This document shows, piece after piece, positions 8,088 through 16,296 of a stretch of DNA of 64,000 bases. Origin of the DNA: Bin87 sp963663945. Lineage in GTDB: Bacteria; Chloroflexota; Dehalococcoidia; Lucifugimonadales; UBA3495. The stretch spans positions 1,240,001 to 1,304,000 of the forward strand of contig OY760687.1 in assembly GCA_963663945.1 (NCBI GenBank), written 5' to 3'. The translations under genes were made by a program, and so were the position numbers. Position 1 is the first letter of the stretch, and every line of letters begins with the position of its first letter. The notes beneath the pieces were generated by a model. That model was given only the letters and a program-made list of their open reading frames with translations. It did no database searches and was not told where the DNA came from.

Positions 8088-9488
8088 CTACTGGCGCAGG
8101 TCAACGACCCGCCGGGCCTTGAACTGGGTGCGCTCGAACTCGCCCTCGGGCTTGAGCTCGACCGAGACGCCGACTCCCAGGGCGCGGCGGAGCGTATCGG
8201 CGACTTGCTCCCGTAGCGCGTTCAATCCCTCGGGTCCGCCTTCGCCGGCGGATGCCCATACTCCGGCCGATACCTCGGTTTGCACCGTCAGGCGGTCCAG
8301 ATAACCGCGCTCGCGTTCGACGACCATGCGGAATTCGCCGCCGAACTCGTCCAGATTGCGGAGCACATCCTCGATGCGCGAAGGGAACACGTTCTGCCCG
8401 CGTATTATGAGCATGTCGTCGGCGCGGCCGTAGATGCCCTGGGTCAGCGTCGGATAGGTTCTGCCGCACCCGCAGTCCACCATCTCCCACCGGGCAATAT
8501 CGCCGGACCAGTAGCGGATCATCGGTTGCGACTCGCGCTCGAGGTGCGTGTAGACGGGCACGCCCTCGCCGCCCATTGCGACGAGCTCGCGAGTTTCAGG
8601 ATCGACCAGCTGGGTGTACACGATGTCCTGCCACAGGTGCATCCCGCGCTCCAGGTGACGGCAGCCGCCGTTGGTCATCCACGGCGTCATCTCCGCCATG
8701 CTGCCCTGGTCCACGACGTAGCAGCCGAAAGCGTCCTCGATGGCCTGGCGGGTGGCGGGCACGCTGGCTCCGGGCTCACCGCTGAAGAACATCAGCCGGA
8801 ACCCGAAGTCGGCGCGCGGTTCCACGCCCATTTCGCGGGCCGTTTCCGCGAGGTACAGCGCATAGGATGGAGTGGCGTACAGGGCGGCCGGCTTCACCAT
8901 CTCGGCCCATTCCACGGCCCGTTCGGTCTGACCCGGCGCACCGGCGCCGAAGGGGAAGCAGGTGGCTCCCAATCGCTCGGCTCCCACCAGCGCGCCCCAA
9001 CTGCCGACGTAAAGGCTGAACACCGCCGCCACCATCACCGTGTCGCCGGGTCGGATGCCGGCGGCCCACAGGATGCGCCCGTGAGCCTCGCCGATGCGGT
9101 CCCAGTCGGCGCGGCTGATGCCGAAAACCGTCGGACGTCCCGTGGTTCCTGACGTGCCGTGGATGCGGTAGATCTGGTCCGGGCGGACGCAGAGGAAGCG
9201 ACCGTAAGGTGGGTGGGATTCCTGCTCGACGCGGACCTCTTCTTTGGTAAGGATGGGCAGGCGAGCAAACTCTTCGAAGTCGCGTATATTCGCCGGGTCC
9301 ACCGGCGCGTCCTTCCAGAACTCCTGGTAAAACCCCGACTGCTCCCAGGCGTATCGAACCTGACCACTGAGCTTTTCCAGGATCACTCCGTCACGCTCGG
9401 CGGGATCCATCGTTTCCGAGCGGGCATCCCAGTGCTCTGCATCCAGGGTCGGGATGTAGGACGGGTCATATTGGGGCGGCCATGTCAT
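8088..9488 (-). CDS. PaaK-type AMP-dependent acyl-CoA ligase (candidate 2-hydroxyisobutyrate-CoA ligase)
   Basis: This 466-residue adenylate-forming ligase has the phenylacetate-CoA-ligase layout: P-loop RIHGTSGTTGRPTVFGIS (about residues 105-122), the acid loop YWSGDIARWE and the C-terminal RADDMLIIRGQNVFPSRIE. It activates a carboxylic acid with ATP and CoA. Its ATG overlaps the stop of the mutase small-subunit gene by four bases (ATGA), so the two are translationally coupled. In the known 2-hydroxyisobutyrate pathway a ligase of this superfamily is encoded next to the mutase, which makes 2-hydroxyisobutyrate a reasonable candidate substrate. Phenylacetate or another aryl or short-chain acid remains possible. 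Confidence 0.85.
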   Translation of the reverse strand: MTWPPQYDPSYIPTLDAEHWDARSETMDPAERDGVILEKLSGQVRYAWEQSGFYQEFWKDAPVDPANIRDFEEFARLPILTKEEVRVEQESHPPYGRFLCVRPDQIYRIHGTSGTTGRPTVFGISRADWDRIGEAHGRILWAAGIRPGDTVMVAAVFSLYVGSWGALVGAERLGATCFPFGAGAPGQTERAVEWAEMVKPAALYATPSYALYLAETAREMGVEPRADFGFRLMFFSGEPGASVPATRQAIEDAFGCYVVDQGSMAEMTPWMTNGGCRHLERGMHLWQDIVYTQLVDPETRELVAMGGEGVPVYTHLERESQPMIRYWSGDIARWEMVDCGCGRTYPTLTQGIYGRADDMLIIRGQNVFPSRIEDVLRNLDEFGGEFRMVVERERGYLDRLTVQTEVSAGVWASAGEGGPEGLNALREQVADTLRRALGVGVSVELKPEGEFERTQFKARRVVDLRQ

Positions 9489-9919
9489 AGCGTTTCCCGT
9501 GACACACCGGTGCGGATGAACTCTACCATCTCTGCCGTGAAGGTGCCGACCGGGAAAACGCCGTCGACGCCCATCTGCTGCAACGGCTCGACGTCGCCGT
9601 CGGGTATGGTGCCGCCGACCAGAAGCAGCACATCGCCCTCGGCGTCGGCGCCGCGCAGGCCGTGGCGTTCCAAGGCGTCCACCATGCGGGGCATGAGCCG
9701 CATGTGGGCGCCCGAAAGGATGCTGATGCCGACGACGTCCACGTCTTCCTGAGCGGCGGCGGCGGCGACCTGGTCGGCGGTGACCCGCATCCCCAGGTAG
9801 ACCACCTCCATGCCGGCGTCACGCAGCGCCCGCGCGATGACCTTCACGCCGCGATCATGGCCGTCCAGGCCGAGCTTGGCGAGGAGGACGCGGGGTGGAG
9901 CAACTGGGCTGGACTGCAT
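9485..9919 (-). CDS. hcmB: B12-binding small subunit of acyl-CoA mutase (HcmB-like)
   Basis: This 144-residue cobalamin-binding domain is of the methylmalonyl/isobutyryl-CoA mutase type. It carries the DxHxxG signature as LDGHDRGVKV (the His being the lower cobalt ligand), then GISILSGAHM and GGTIPDGD, the other two loops of the B12 pocket. Length fits a stand-alone small subunit. It starts with an ATG overlapping the upstream stop (TGATG) and overlaps the ligase start by ATGA. It should pair with the large subunit encoded at 10890-12509; unusually the two are separated by two regulatory-looking genes. Confidence 0.9.
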   Translation of the reverse strand: MQSSPVAPPRVLLAKLGLDGHDRGVKVIARALRDAGMEVVYLGMRVTADQVAAAAAQEDVDVVGISILSGAHMRLMPRMVDALERHGLRGADAEGDVLLLVGGTIPDGDVEPLQQMGVDGVFPVGTFTAEMVEFIRTGVSRETL

Positions 9920-10260
9920 CAGAACGTCTCCGGCCGGTAGATGATCCAGTCACCGGCCTCGGTTTCAGCCAGCGCCAAGCCCCGGTTCTCCACGAGGTTC
10001 TTTAGGGACTGCATCGTTGGCGCTTTGTGATAGATCAACTGCAGATTTTCCTTTCCCGTCTCCTCAAGAATTTCGTTGAAAATCAGCAGAGCCTCATCGA
10101 AAAAGGATACACCTATGCGGAGGATTCCATCGGTATTCAGCGTAATTTCGCTGCCACCAGCGGCAGCCTGCATTGCCGGCGCCACAACCCGTGCCGCCGG
10201 GCGTGTGATCAGTACTGTTTTGCCCGATTGTATTGACAAGTTGACCGTCGTCATCGTCAT
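9919..10260 (-). CDS. STAS-like (DUF4325) protein
   Basis: This 113-residue protein matches the STAS-like DUF4325 pattern: an N-terminal strand region (TVLITRPAARVVAP), ITLNTDGILRIGVSFFDEAL and a C-terminal helix ending ENRGLALAE. Such proteins are usually encoded beside a GHKL ATPase and are thought to act as phosphorylatable or switchable partners, like anti-sigma-factor antagonists. Here the GHKL gene ends three bases upstream: its TGA is followed by a GTG at 10263 and the likelier ATG at 10260. The stop overlaps the next ATG by one base. Base composition is visibly more AT-rich than the flanking mutase genes, suggesting a separate origin. Confidence 0.72.
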   Translation of the reverse strand: MTMTTVNLSIQSGKTVLITRPAARVVAPAMQAAAGGSEITLNTDGILRIGVSFFDEALLIFNEILEETGKENLQLIYHKAPTMQSLKNLVENRGLALAETEAGDWIIYRPETF

Positions 10261-10263
10261 CAC

Positions 10264-10890
10264 TCATGCCGGGACGGATATAGTAACCACTGCCACCGTG
10301 CCGGCAATCCGATCTGATTCTGCCAGATTGCCTTTGATTATCCCACCGCCGGTTTTCACCTCCAGAGAACCGCCAGCAGAAATGATTGTCAGGTTACCGC
10401 CCAAATTTTTCACGACACCCATAACATGGTCCAATCCGATGCCACGATGAGCCTCGCCGGTACCAGTAACATGCAGCTCGGTTGCGAGAGCAATTGCATC
10501 GGCGTCATTCAGCACATCGGCTCAAGCCGCGTTCTGGCGCAACGACGCCGGAATCCCGATCCCGCAATCCGCGATGCCAACGGTATGCTTGACACCGCCG
10601 ACAACATTACTGCCGGCTCGGATGACATAATAGCCAGCCGCCCATTGCGAGTGTTCCACGGCGTTCAAAGCCAATTCGTAAAAGACACCCACCATTTCAA
10701 CGAGCGCGCCGGTTAGCCTGCGACCGGATGCCAACCCCAGATTATTGGCAATCTGTTCAACGTCGTCAACGCTCTGAAACCGAGTAATCGGCGGGATGCC
10801 GGCGTCAAAATCACCAGAGAACCCTGGCAGGGAGTCTTCACCTTGCTGCGCCACCAGCCGGAACAGTCGGACAACTGTTTCACTGTGCAT
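10264..10890 (-). pseudogene. GHKL ATPase (anti-sigma/histidine-kinase-like) interrupted by in-frame TGA
   Basis: One reading frame encodes about 208 codons of a GHKL ATPase, with a single TGA at 10522-10524. Before it come the N box (ELALNAVEHS) and G1 box (VGIADCGIGIP). After it, in the same frame, come GTGEAHRGIGLDHV (G2 box) and a normal C-terminal strand. The ATG at 10890 overlaps the mutase stop (TAATG), so it is translationally coupled; a GTG at 10515 could restart translation. The interruption falls in the ATP-lid region where relatives seem to have an aromatic or Arg residue. It may be a true nonsense mutation, a sequencing error or a read-through site. A partner role with the STAS-like protein downstream is inferred from family context. 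Confidence 0.75.
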
Positions 10891-12509
10891 TAAAAAACGC
10901 CCGGGTCCACGTACTCGCCCCATTGGTCGCGGAGAGCGCCCATGATTTCGCCTTCGGTGACGCCGGCCGCTACGGCCGTGAGGATTGGCGGCATGAGGTT
11001 GCCGTCGGCTTGGGCCGTCTTCACGATGTTGCGCAGGCTGGCCGCGGCGTCGGTTTCGCTGCGACCCTGGCGTACCGTGGTGAGGCGTTCGATTTGCCGC
11101 TCCTCCTCGGCGTAATCGAACTCGAAAAGCTCGAGGGAACCGGCGTTGGAGGCGTCGTCGCTGTACTCGTCGTTGACGCCGACTATCGTGTAGTCGCCCG
11201 TTTCGATCCGCTGCTGGTATCGGTAGGACGCCTGGGCGATCTCGCTCTCGATGTAGCCGCTGCTGATGGCCTCCAGCATTCCGTCGAGCATGCTGCCGTT
11301 GCCCATGGCGTCGATGCGCTCGATGTAGGCCATGGCGGCCTCTTCCAACTGGTTGGTCAGGGTCTCCAGGTACGCGGAGCCTCCCAAGGGATCCGGAGTT
11401 GCGGCCACCCCCGACTCGTGGGCGAGGATCATCTGCGTGGCCAACGAGATGCGCATGGCCTCCTCGGACGGGATATCGTAGGCTTCGTCGTAGCCGCTGA
11501 CGTGGAGCGACTGGGTGCCGCCGAGGACCGCTGCCAGAGCCTGGAGCCCGCCGCGCAGGATGTTGTTCAGCGGATCCTGCCGCACCAGCGTGGAACCGAG
11601 CGTCTGGGTGTGGAACCGCATGCGCATGGACTCAGGGCGGGTGGCGCCGTACCGGTCGCGCATGAGCCGGGCCCACATCCGGCGGGCGACGCGAAACTTG
11701 GCGATCTCCTCGAAGAAGTCGTTGTGCACGCCGAAGAAGTGCGACAGGCGGGGTGCGAACTCGTCCACTGCCAACCCTCGCCGCATCGCTGATTCCACGT
11801 AGGCCATGCCCTGGGCGACGGTGAACGCCAGTTCCTGCACGGCGTCGGAACCGGCCTCGCGGGTGTGGTAGCCGCTGATGGAGATGGTGTACCAGTTGGG
11901 CACGTGTTTCGTGCAGAACTCGACGATGTCGGTGGTGAGACGCAGGGCCGGAGCGGGTGGCAGGGCGAAGGTCTTCTGGCCGTGGAACTCCTTGAGCGAG
12001 TCGTTCTGGACCGTGCCGCGCAGCGCCGACCATGGGGTGCCGCGCCGCTCGGCGTTGTGCAGGAACATCGCCAGCAACACGATGGCGGGATGGTTGATGG
12101 TCAGCGACACGCTGGCCTGGTCCAGGGGGATGCCGTCGAAGAGCTCGCCCATGTCGGCGGCGGTGTCGATGGCGACGCCCAGGCGGCCAACCTCACCCTC
12201 GGCCAGCTCGTGGTCGGAGTCGTACCCCGTGAGCGTGGGGTGATCGAAATCGGTGCTCAGGCCGGTTTGGCCGTGGGCGAGGAGGAACCGGTAGCGCTCA
12301 TTGGTGGCCCTGGCAGTGCCGAAGCCGGCGATCTGGCGCCGGGTCCACAGGCGTCCGCGGTACATGGTCGGGTAGGCGCCGCGGGTGAAGGGGAACTCGC
12401 CCGGGTTGCCGAGGTCTGTCGCTGGGTCGAAGCCGCCCGGCGTGTAGAGCGGCTTGATAGGGAGGCCGGAGAGGGTGCGGGGGGTTGGGTCGTTGCTGTT
12501 GGAGCTCAT
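10890..12509 (-). CDS. hcmA: Acyl-CoA mutase large subunit with 2-hydroxyisobutyryl-CoA mutase signature
   Basis: This 539-residue protein is the catalytic TIM-barrel subunit of a B12-dependent acyl-CoA mutase, lacking the B12 domain, which is encoded separately at 9485-9919. The active-site stretch reads YPTMYRGRLWTRRQIAGFGT. Residue 60 is Ile where methylmalonyl-CoA mutase has Tyr and isobutyryl-CoA mutase has Phe. Residue 87 is Asp in QTGLSTDFDHP, 27 residues later. This pair matches Ile90/Asp117, which distinguish 2-hydroxyisobutyryl-CoA mutase. The enzyme would interconvert 2-hydroxyisobutyryl-CoA and 3-hydroxybutyryl-CoA. The start at 12509 was preferred because AGAAGG lies upstream; an ATG at 12557 adds 16 residues without one. 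Family is certain; substrate is inferred. Confidence 0.85.
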   Translation of the reverse strand: MSSNSNDPTPRTLSGLPIKPLYTPGGFDPATDLGNPGEFPFTRGAYPTMYRGRLWTRRQIAGFGTARATNERYRFLLAHGQTGLSTDFDHPTLTGYDSDHELAEGEVGRLGVAIDTAADMGELFDGIPLDQASVSLTINHPAIVLLAMFLHNAERRGTPWSALRGTVQNDSLKEFHGQKTFALPPAPALRLTTDIVEFCTKHVPNWYTISISGYHTREAGSDAVQELAFTVAQGMAYVESAMRRGLAVDEFAPRLSHFFGVHNDFFEEIAKFRVARRMWARLMRDRYGATRPESMRMRFHTQTLGSTLVRQDPLNNILRGGLQALAAVLGGTQSLHVSGYDEAYDIPSEEAMRISLATQMILAHESGVAATPDPLGGSAYLETLTNQLEEAAMAYIERIDAMGNGSMLDGMLEAISSGYIESEIAQASYRYQQRIETGDYTIVGVNDEYSDDASNAGSLELFEFDYAEEERQIERLTTVRQGRSETDAAASLRNIVKTAQADGNLMPPILTAVAAGVTEGEIMGALRDQWGEYVDPGVF

Positions 12510-12618
12510 GGGGCACACGCCTTCTGTTGGGGGTTTGCGGTCGCCGATGTTGGTCATGGTGAGCGAGACACAAGAATGTTGGTGCGAGCGACCGCCAAGC
12601 AGATGATCCCGACGACGG

Positions 12619-12927
12619 TTATAGGGTACGGGATGGTTGACGTTCGATAATAGCGATGTTGTCGGGCAAATTTGTCAACCATCGGCGGATGGTGACTTCG
12701 TCTCCAGCACCCAAGCCCCGCCGCTCGACATAATCGATGAGAGCCCTCTCCAAGTCCGTTTTCGTGACTGGAGTTACTGTATGCGGCGGCATCATCTCGG
12801 CGCAAATCTCGTTGACCTCGCGACTGTGGGTGAAACCAAACACCGCGTTTTCACTGTCGCGCGGGGGCCACTGGTAATCGTAACTGATCACATCGACCAG
12901 CGCCCACGTAACGTCTCGCTGAGTCAT
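12619..12927 (-). CDS. Hypothetical protein, 102 aa
   Basis: This 102-residue soluble protein begins MTQRDVTWALVDVISYDYQW and ends in a basic tail. No known domain is recognised; the middle (TKTDLERALIDYVERRGLGA) looks helical and could be a small DNA- or protein-binding fold. Its ATG overlaps the TGA that ends the extended frame of the phospholipase-D-like gene (ATGA), and AGGAGGAGCGGGC provides a ribosome-binding site. The overlap says the two genes were built as a coupled pair. Composition is more AT-rich than the mutase operon downstream. Confidence 0.55.
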   Translation of the reverse strand: MTQRDVTWALVDVISYDYQWPPRDSENAVFGFTHSREVNEICAEMMPPHTVTPVTKTDLERALIDYVERRGLGAGDEVTIRRWLTNLPDNIAIIERQPSRTL

Positions 12928-13025
12928 GCCCGCTCCTCCTGCGACGCCAATCGCCATTTGCGGTTTTTGAGCACTATCTGGCCCTGCCGTTTCAACTGCT
13001 GTTGGGCGTTGCGTATGTCGTGCTT

Positions 13026-13808
13026 TCACCGTTTCCCGAATGATTGACCGTTTATCACCCGGTCCACCTCATCGTCACATAGTTCCGGTTTGAGATTGCG
13101 TACGAGCACATTTAGTTCAGCAGTTGGCATCGGGCCGTGTTTCCGTAAAACATACTGGACTGCCTCGGCAAATTGACCGGTGATCGAGGCTTTGGGATCG
13201 ACCGCGAACTCGGGGGCGTCTACACGCAAGCCGATCAATTTCTCGCGGATTTCTTTCAGGACTTCGTCATATCCATCAACCGCACCTGATCGATCCCCCT
13301 CTGTGGTGCGCGCGTTGATCCTCTGTGCCGTTTGCGCCAAGTTGTCCAAATCGGCCAAACGATCACGGGAGACTGGCACACCCATAGCTCCGTACTCCGT
13401 CAGGTCGCACGCTATTTCGCCGACGGCCTGGGCACTTGTGATCTTGACGCCCAGTTCAAAGTTGCGGGCCAGCCCGCCTTCGGTCAGGTTCGCGGAGGTA
13501 ACGATCGCCGTGTGGCCGTCGGCAACGTAAGCCTTTGAGTGCAGATGCAGGAGGTGACGGATCGACGTTCCCTGAACCTGTTCGCAAAACCCCAGCAACG
13601 CTCCGCAGTCGACCAACCCCTCCGCGAGGCTGTCGCTCGCAAGGCTGGTTAACAGGTCAATTTTTACCGATTGGCGCGATTGTAGTCCGCGAGCCAGCCG
13701 TTGCAGCGGCCCCCGACGTATGAACGGCGCGGCGATGATCGCGGATTCCCGTATGGAACCGGCGAACTCGTCGAACGTACCGGCCCAGGGTGATCTTATC
13801 GATTGCAT
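13026..13808 (-). CDS. Phospholipase-D-like (HKD) nuclease-family protein, frame continues past a TGA
   Basis: The protein has one HKD motif, HSKAYVAD (HxKx4D), followed by TSANLTEGGLARNFELGV, as in PLD-superfamily nucleases such as NgoFVII-type and DrmC-like proteins. The N-terminus IIAAPFIRR is also typical. The C-terminus is a winged-helix-like segment that breaks off at a TGA (13026-13028). The same frame continues for 33 codons to 12924, including NAQQQLKRQGQIV and NRKWRLA, which completes the helix-turn-helix. That longer frame ends in an ATGA overlap with the next gene. The intact ancestral gene is therefore 12924-13808, and TGA probably replaces a Trp codon. The ATG at 13808 was preferred; a TTG at 13847 is possible. 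A defence or DNA-processing role is suggested, not shown. Confidence 0.7.
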   Translation of the reverse strand: MQSIRSPWAGTFDEFAGSIRESAIIAAPFIRRGPLQRLARGLQSRQSVKIDLLTSLASDSLAEGLVDCGALLGFCEQVQGTSIRHLLHLHSKAYVADGHTAIVTSANLTEGGLARNFELGVKITSAQAVGEIACDLTEYGAMGVPVSRDRLADLDNLAQTAQRINARTTEGDRSGAVDGYDEVLKEIREKLIGLRVDAPEFAVDPKASITGQFAEAVQYVLRKHGPMPTAELNVLVRNLKPELCDDEVDRVINGQSFGKR

Positions 13809-14091
13809 CGCGGTGTTCGTTGCCAAGATTAACAAGTTGGTCGGCAAGCTAGAGCTAACGTCGGCGCAATGTCAAGCTTATCGGAAAGAAATCGTCGTTC
13901 CTCCCAGCTACCGGTTTCGACGTTGCCATTACGCTCTACCGTATTCTCATGCTCACGTCGTCATGCTTCGAGAACCCAAACGGGCCGCGCGGCGTATGTA
14001 AATGGTGGTTGGGCAGGACGATAGTCCCGCATACCCGATGATAGAATGAACTGGTAAGCAACTCTGACTTCCACCCGCCGGAGAGAAGGCA

Positions 14092-15015
14092 ATGAACCAC
14101 GTCAAGACGTTCTTCCTCCTCATGGTTCTCACCGGGCTGCTGCTGCTCATCGGCGCCGCCTTGGGCGGGCAGGCTGGCCTGATAATGGCGCTCGTGTTCG
14201 CGCTGGCCATGAACTTCGGCGCGTACTGGTTCAGCGACAAGATCGCGCTGAGCATGGCCCACGCGCGACCGATCACCGCTGACGATGACCCCCAACTGTA
14301 CCAACTGGTGGCCGAGCAGGCGCGCCTGGCCAACATGCCGATGCCCAAGGTGTACGAGATCGACGATCCCTCTCCCAACGCCTTCGCCACCGGCCGTAAC
14401 CCGCAAAACGCCACCGTTGCTGTGACCACCGGCATCCGCCACATCCTCACTCGGGAGGAACTGGCCGGCGTCATGGCCCACGAGATGGCGCACGTGGGTA
14501 ATCGGGACACGCTGATCATGACCATCGTCGCCACCATCGCCGGCGCGATCACGATGCTGGCGTTCATGGCGCAGTTCGCGGCGATATTCAGCAGCTTCGG
14601 CGGCCACAGCGACGACGACGAGGGCGGCGGGGGCAACTTCATCTCCCTGCTCATCATTGCCATTATCATGCCCATCGCAGCGACGATCATTCGCATGGCC
14701 ATCTCGCGTGCTCGCGAGTTCCAGGCCGACCAGACGGGCGCCCACAATTGTGGCGATCCAGAAGCGCTGGCTCGTGCATTGCAAAAGCTGGAAATGGGCA
14801 GCGAAATCCGTCCCATGAAGGTCAATGAAGCCGCCTCGCACCTGTTCATCGTCAACCCGCTCAGCGGCCGCTCCATGGCGCGGCTCTTCTCGACGCATCC
14901 TCCCATCGAGGAGCGGGTCCGCAGGCTGCGGGAGATGAACGTACAGCCCAACTTCGGATCGATTGATCGTCCCGAATACGACCTGCAGGACGGCAGCGAT
15001 CGGCCCAACTTCTGA
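14092..15015 (+). CDS. htpX: HtpX-like membrane zinc metalloprotease (M48)
   Basis: This 307-residue M48 protease has two N-terminal membrane helices (about residues 8-50), the zinc motif AHEMAHVGNRD (HExxH), two further hydrophobic segments (IMTIVATIAGAITMLAFMAQ and LLIIAIIMPIAATII) and the third ligand Glu in SRAREFQADQTGA. HtpX cleaves misfolded membrane proteins at the cytoplasmic face. A Gly/Asp-rich loop (GHSDDDEGGGGN) separates the last helices. AGAGAAGG stands before the ATG, and TAGAAT at 14042-14047 may be its -10. The gene is divergent from the phospholipase-D-like gene and stands alone. Confidence 0.93.
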   Translation: MNHVKTFFLLMVLTGLLLLIGAALGGQAGLIMALVFALAMNFGAYWFSDKIALSMAHARPITADDDPQLYQLVAEQARLANMPMPKVYEIDDPSPNAFATGRNPQNATVAVTTGIRHILTREELAGVMAHEMAHVGNRDTLIMTIVATIAGAITMLAFMAQFAAIFSSFGGHSDDDEGGGGNFISLLIIAIIMPIAATIIRMAISRAREFQADQTGAHNCGDPEALARALQKLEMGSEIRPMKVNEAASHLFIVNPLSGRSMARLFSTHPPIEERVRRLREMNVQPNFGSIDRPEYDLQDGSDRPNF

Positions 15016-15207
15016 CGTCGGGTGACGCTGGGGGCGATGCTCGCCCGGCAGCGATACCAGCCACCGCGGGCTTCGGCGCCTGGTGGGCCAATCGGGTACG
15101 GCCCGGCAGTTCTAGAGTGCAGCCGTTGTGCTATTATTCGGCCAGCGGCGCCTTGCCGCCCGTCTGGCATCCCACGTTACGCGTTTTGCGCAGTTGAGGA
15201 GGTTATC

Positions 15208-16194
15208 ATGGCCGGAAATTACACCATCAGCGTCGGCACCGTGGGCGGTGGTCTGTCCGTCAGCCCCGACGGCGGCGAAAGCTGGAACCGCATCCGCAAC
15301 CCGCTGCCCACCGAATGCAACATCCGCGCGCTTGCCGTCGATCCCAGCAACCGTCATCGCATCTACGCCGGCACCGACAACGGTCTGTACCGGTCCGACG
15401 ACAACGGTTTCACCTGGGAGTACATCGAGTCCCCCATGGACGACCTGCAAATCTGGTCCGTGGAAGTGGACCCCGACGATTCCGACACGGTCTTCGTGGG
15501 CACCCGGCCCAATGCGTTCCGGTCGCGAGACGGCGGGCAGACGTGGGAGTCGCTAGATCTGGGCGTTCGGATGCCCTGCCCCATCGGCATCCCCCGCACC
15601 ACCAACATCATCGTCGACCCGCGGGACCCGCGGACGGTGTGGGCCGGCATCGAGGTTGACGGCGTGTATCGCAGCCTGGACGGCGGCGACAACTGGACGC
15701 GCCTTCCGGACCTGGGCCCCGACCCCTTCCACGGGGACATTCACGGCATGGCGCTGAAGCCCGGCCCGGACTCGGCGATCTACTGCACCACGCCCTTTGG
15801 CATCTCCACCAGCAATGACGAGGGAGAGAGTTGGGAGTTGCACGAGTTCCCGCGCTTCCATGCCGAGGACGTGCGCTCCTACTGCAGGGGCATGGTCATC
15901 AAGCCCGACAACCCCAGCGTCATGTTCGTAGGCAATGGCGACTCCATCCCGGGGATCACCGGAACCATCCGCCGCACCCGCGACGCCGGCGCATCCTGGG
16001 ACGCCCCGCAGTTGTCGGCGACTCCCAACTCCGTGGTGTACTGGTTCGCCGCCAGCCCCCATGTTGACGACGTGATGGTGGCCGCCAGTATCTACGGCTA
16101 CGTGTACGTCAGCACCGACGGTGGCGAAAGCTGGGACAAGCTGCAGAAGGAGTTCGGCGAGATCCGATCGCTGGCGCTGACGCCCAACGAGTAG
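15208..16194 (+). CDS. Asp-box (BNR/sialidase-type) beta-propeller protein
   Basis: This 328-residue protein contains seven Asp-box repeats of the form SxDxGxxW: SPDGGESW, SDDNGFTW, SRDGGQTW, SLDGGDNW, SNDEGESW, TRDAGASW and STDGGESW. This gives a regular beta-propeller similar to VPS10/sialidase-like and photosystem-assembly-type proteins. No sialidase catalytic set or signal peptide is seen. The start at 15208 was chosen because GAGGAGG lies just upstream; the open frame extends further but without domain content. Substrate and role are unknown. A large hairpin follows the stop. Confidence 0.8.
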   Translation: MAGNYTISVGTVGGGLSVSPDGGESWNRIRNPLPTECNIRALAVDPSNRHRIYAGTDNGLYRSDDNGFTWEYIESPMDDLQIWSVEVDPDDSDTVFVGTRPNAFRSRDGGQTWESLDLGVRMPCPIGIPRTTNIIVDPRDPRTVWAGIEVDGVYRSLDGGDNWTRLPDLGPDPFHGDIHGMALKPGPDSAIYCTTPFGISTSNDEGESWELHEFPRFHAEDVRSYCRGMVIKPDNPSVMFVGNGDSIPGITGTIRRTRDAGASWDAPQLSATPNSVVYWFAASPHVDDVMVAASIYGYVYVSTDGGESWDKLQKEFGEIRSLALTPNE

Positions 16195-16215
16195 GGCGCT
16201 CAAATTCGCCGCATG

Positions 16216-16249
16216 GCGGGGCCCCTCTCTAACAAGAGAGGGGCCCCGC
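16216..16249. terminator. Strong 14-bp hairpin after the Asp-box gene
   Basis: GCGGGGCCCCTCTC (16216-16229) pairs perfectly with GAGAGGGGCCCCGC (16236-16249) around a 6-base loop. There is no T-run, so it may be a terminator, an mRNA-stabilising hairpin or a repeat unit. It lies 22 bases past the stop. Confidence 0.5.
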
Positions 16250-16296
16250 TGATGCTACAATGCCGACCACGGAAGCATCCCCAAGGCAGGTGCCCA

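Noticed and set aside
10522..13028. Selenocysteine or a changed genetic code to explain the two TGA codons
   Set aside because: No selenoprotein-type motif or Sec machinery is seen, and TGA ends many genes here, including overlaps with downstream starts.
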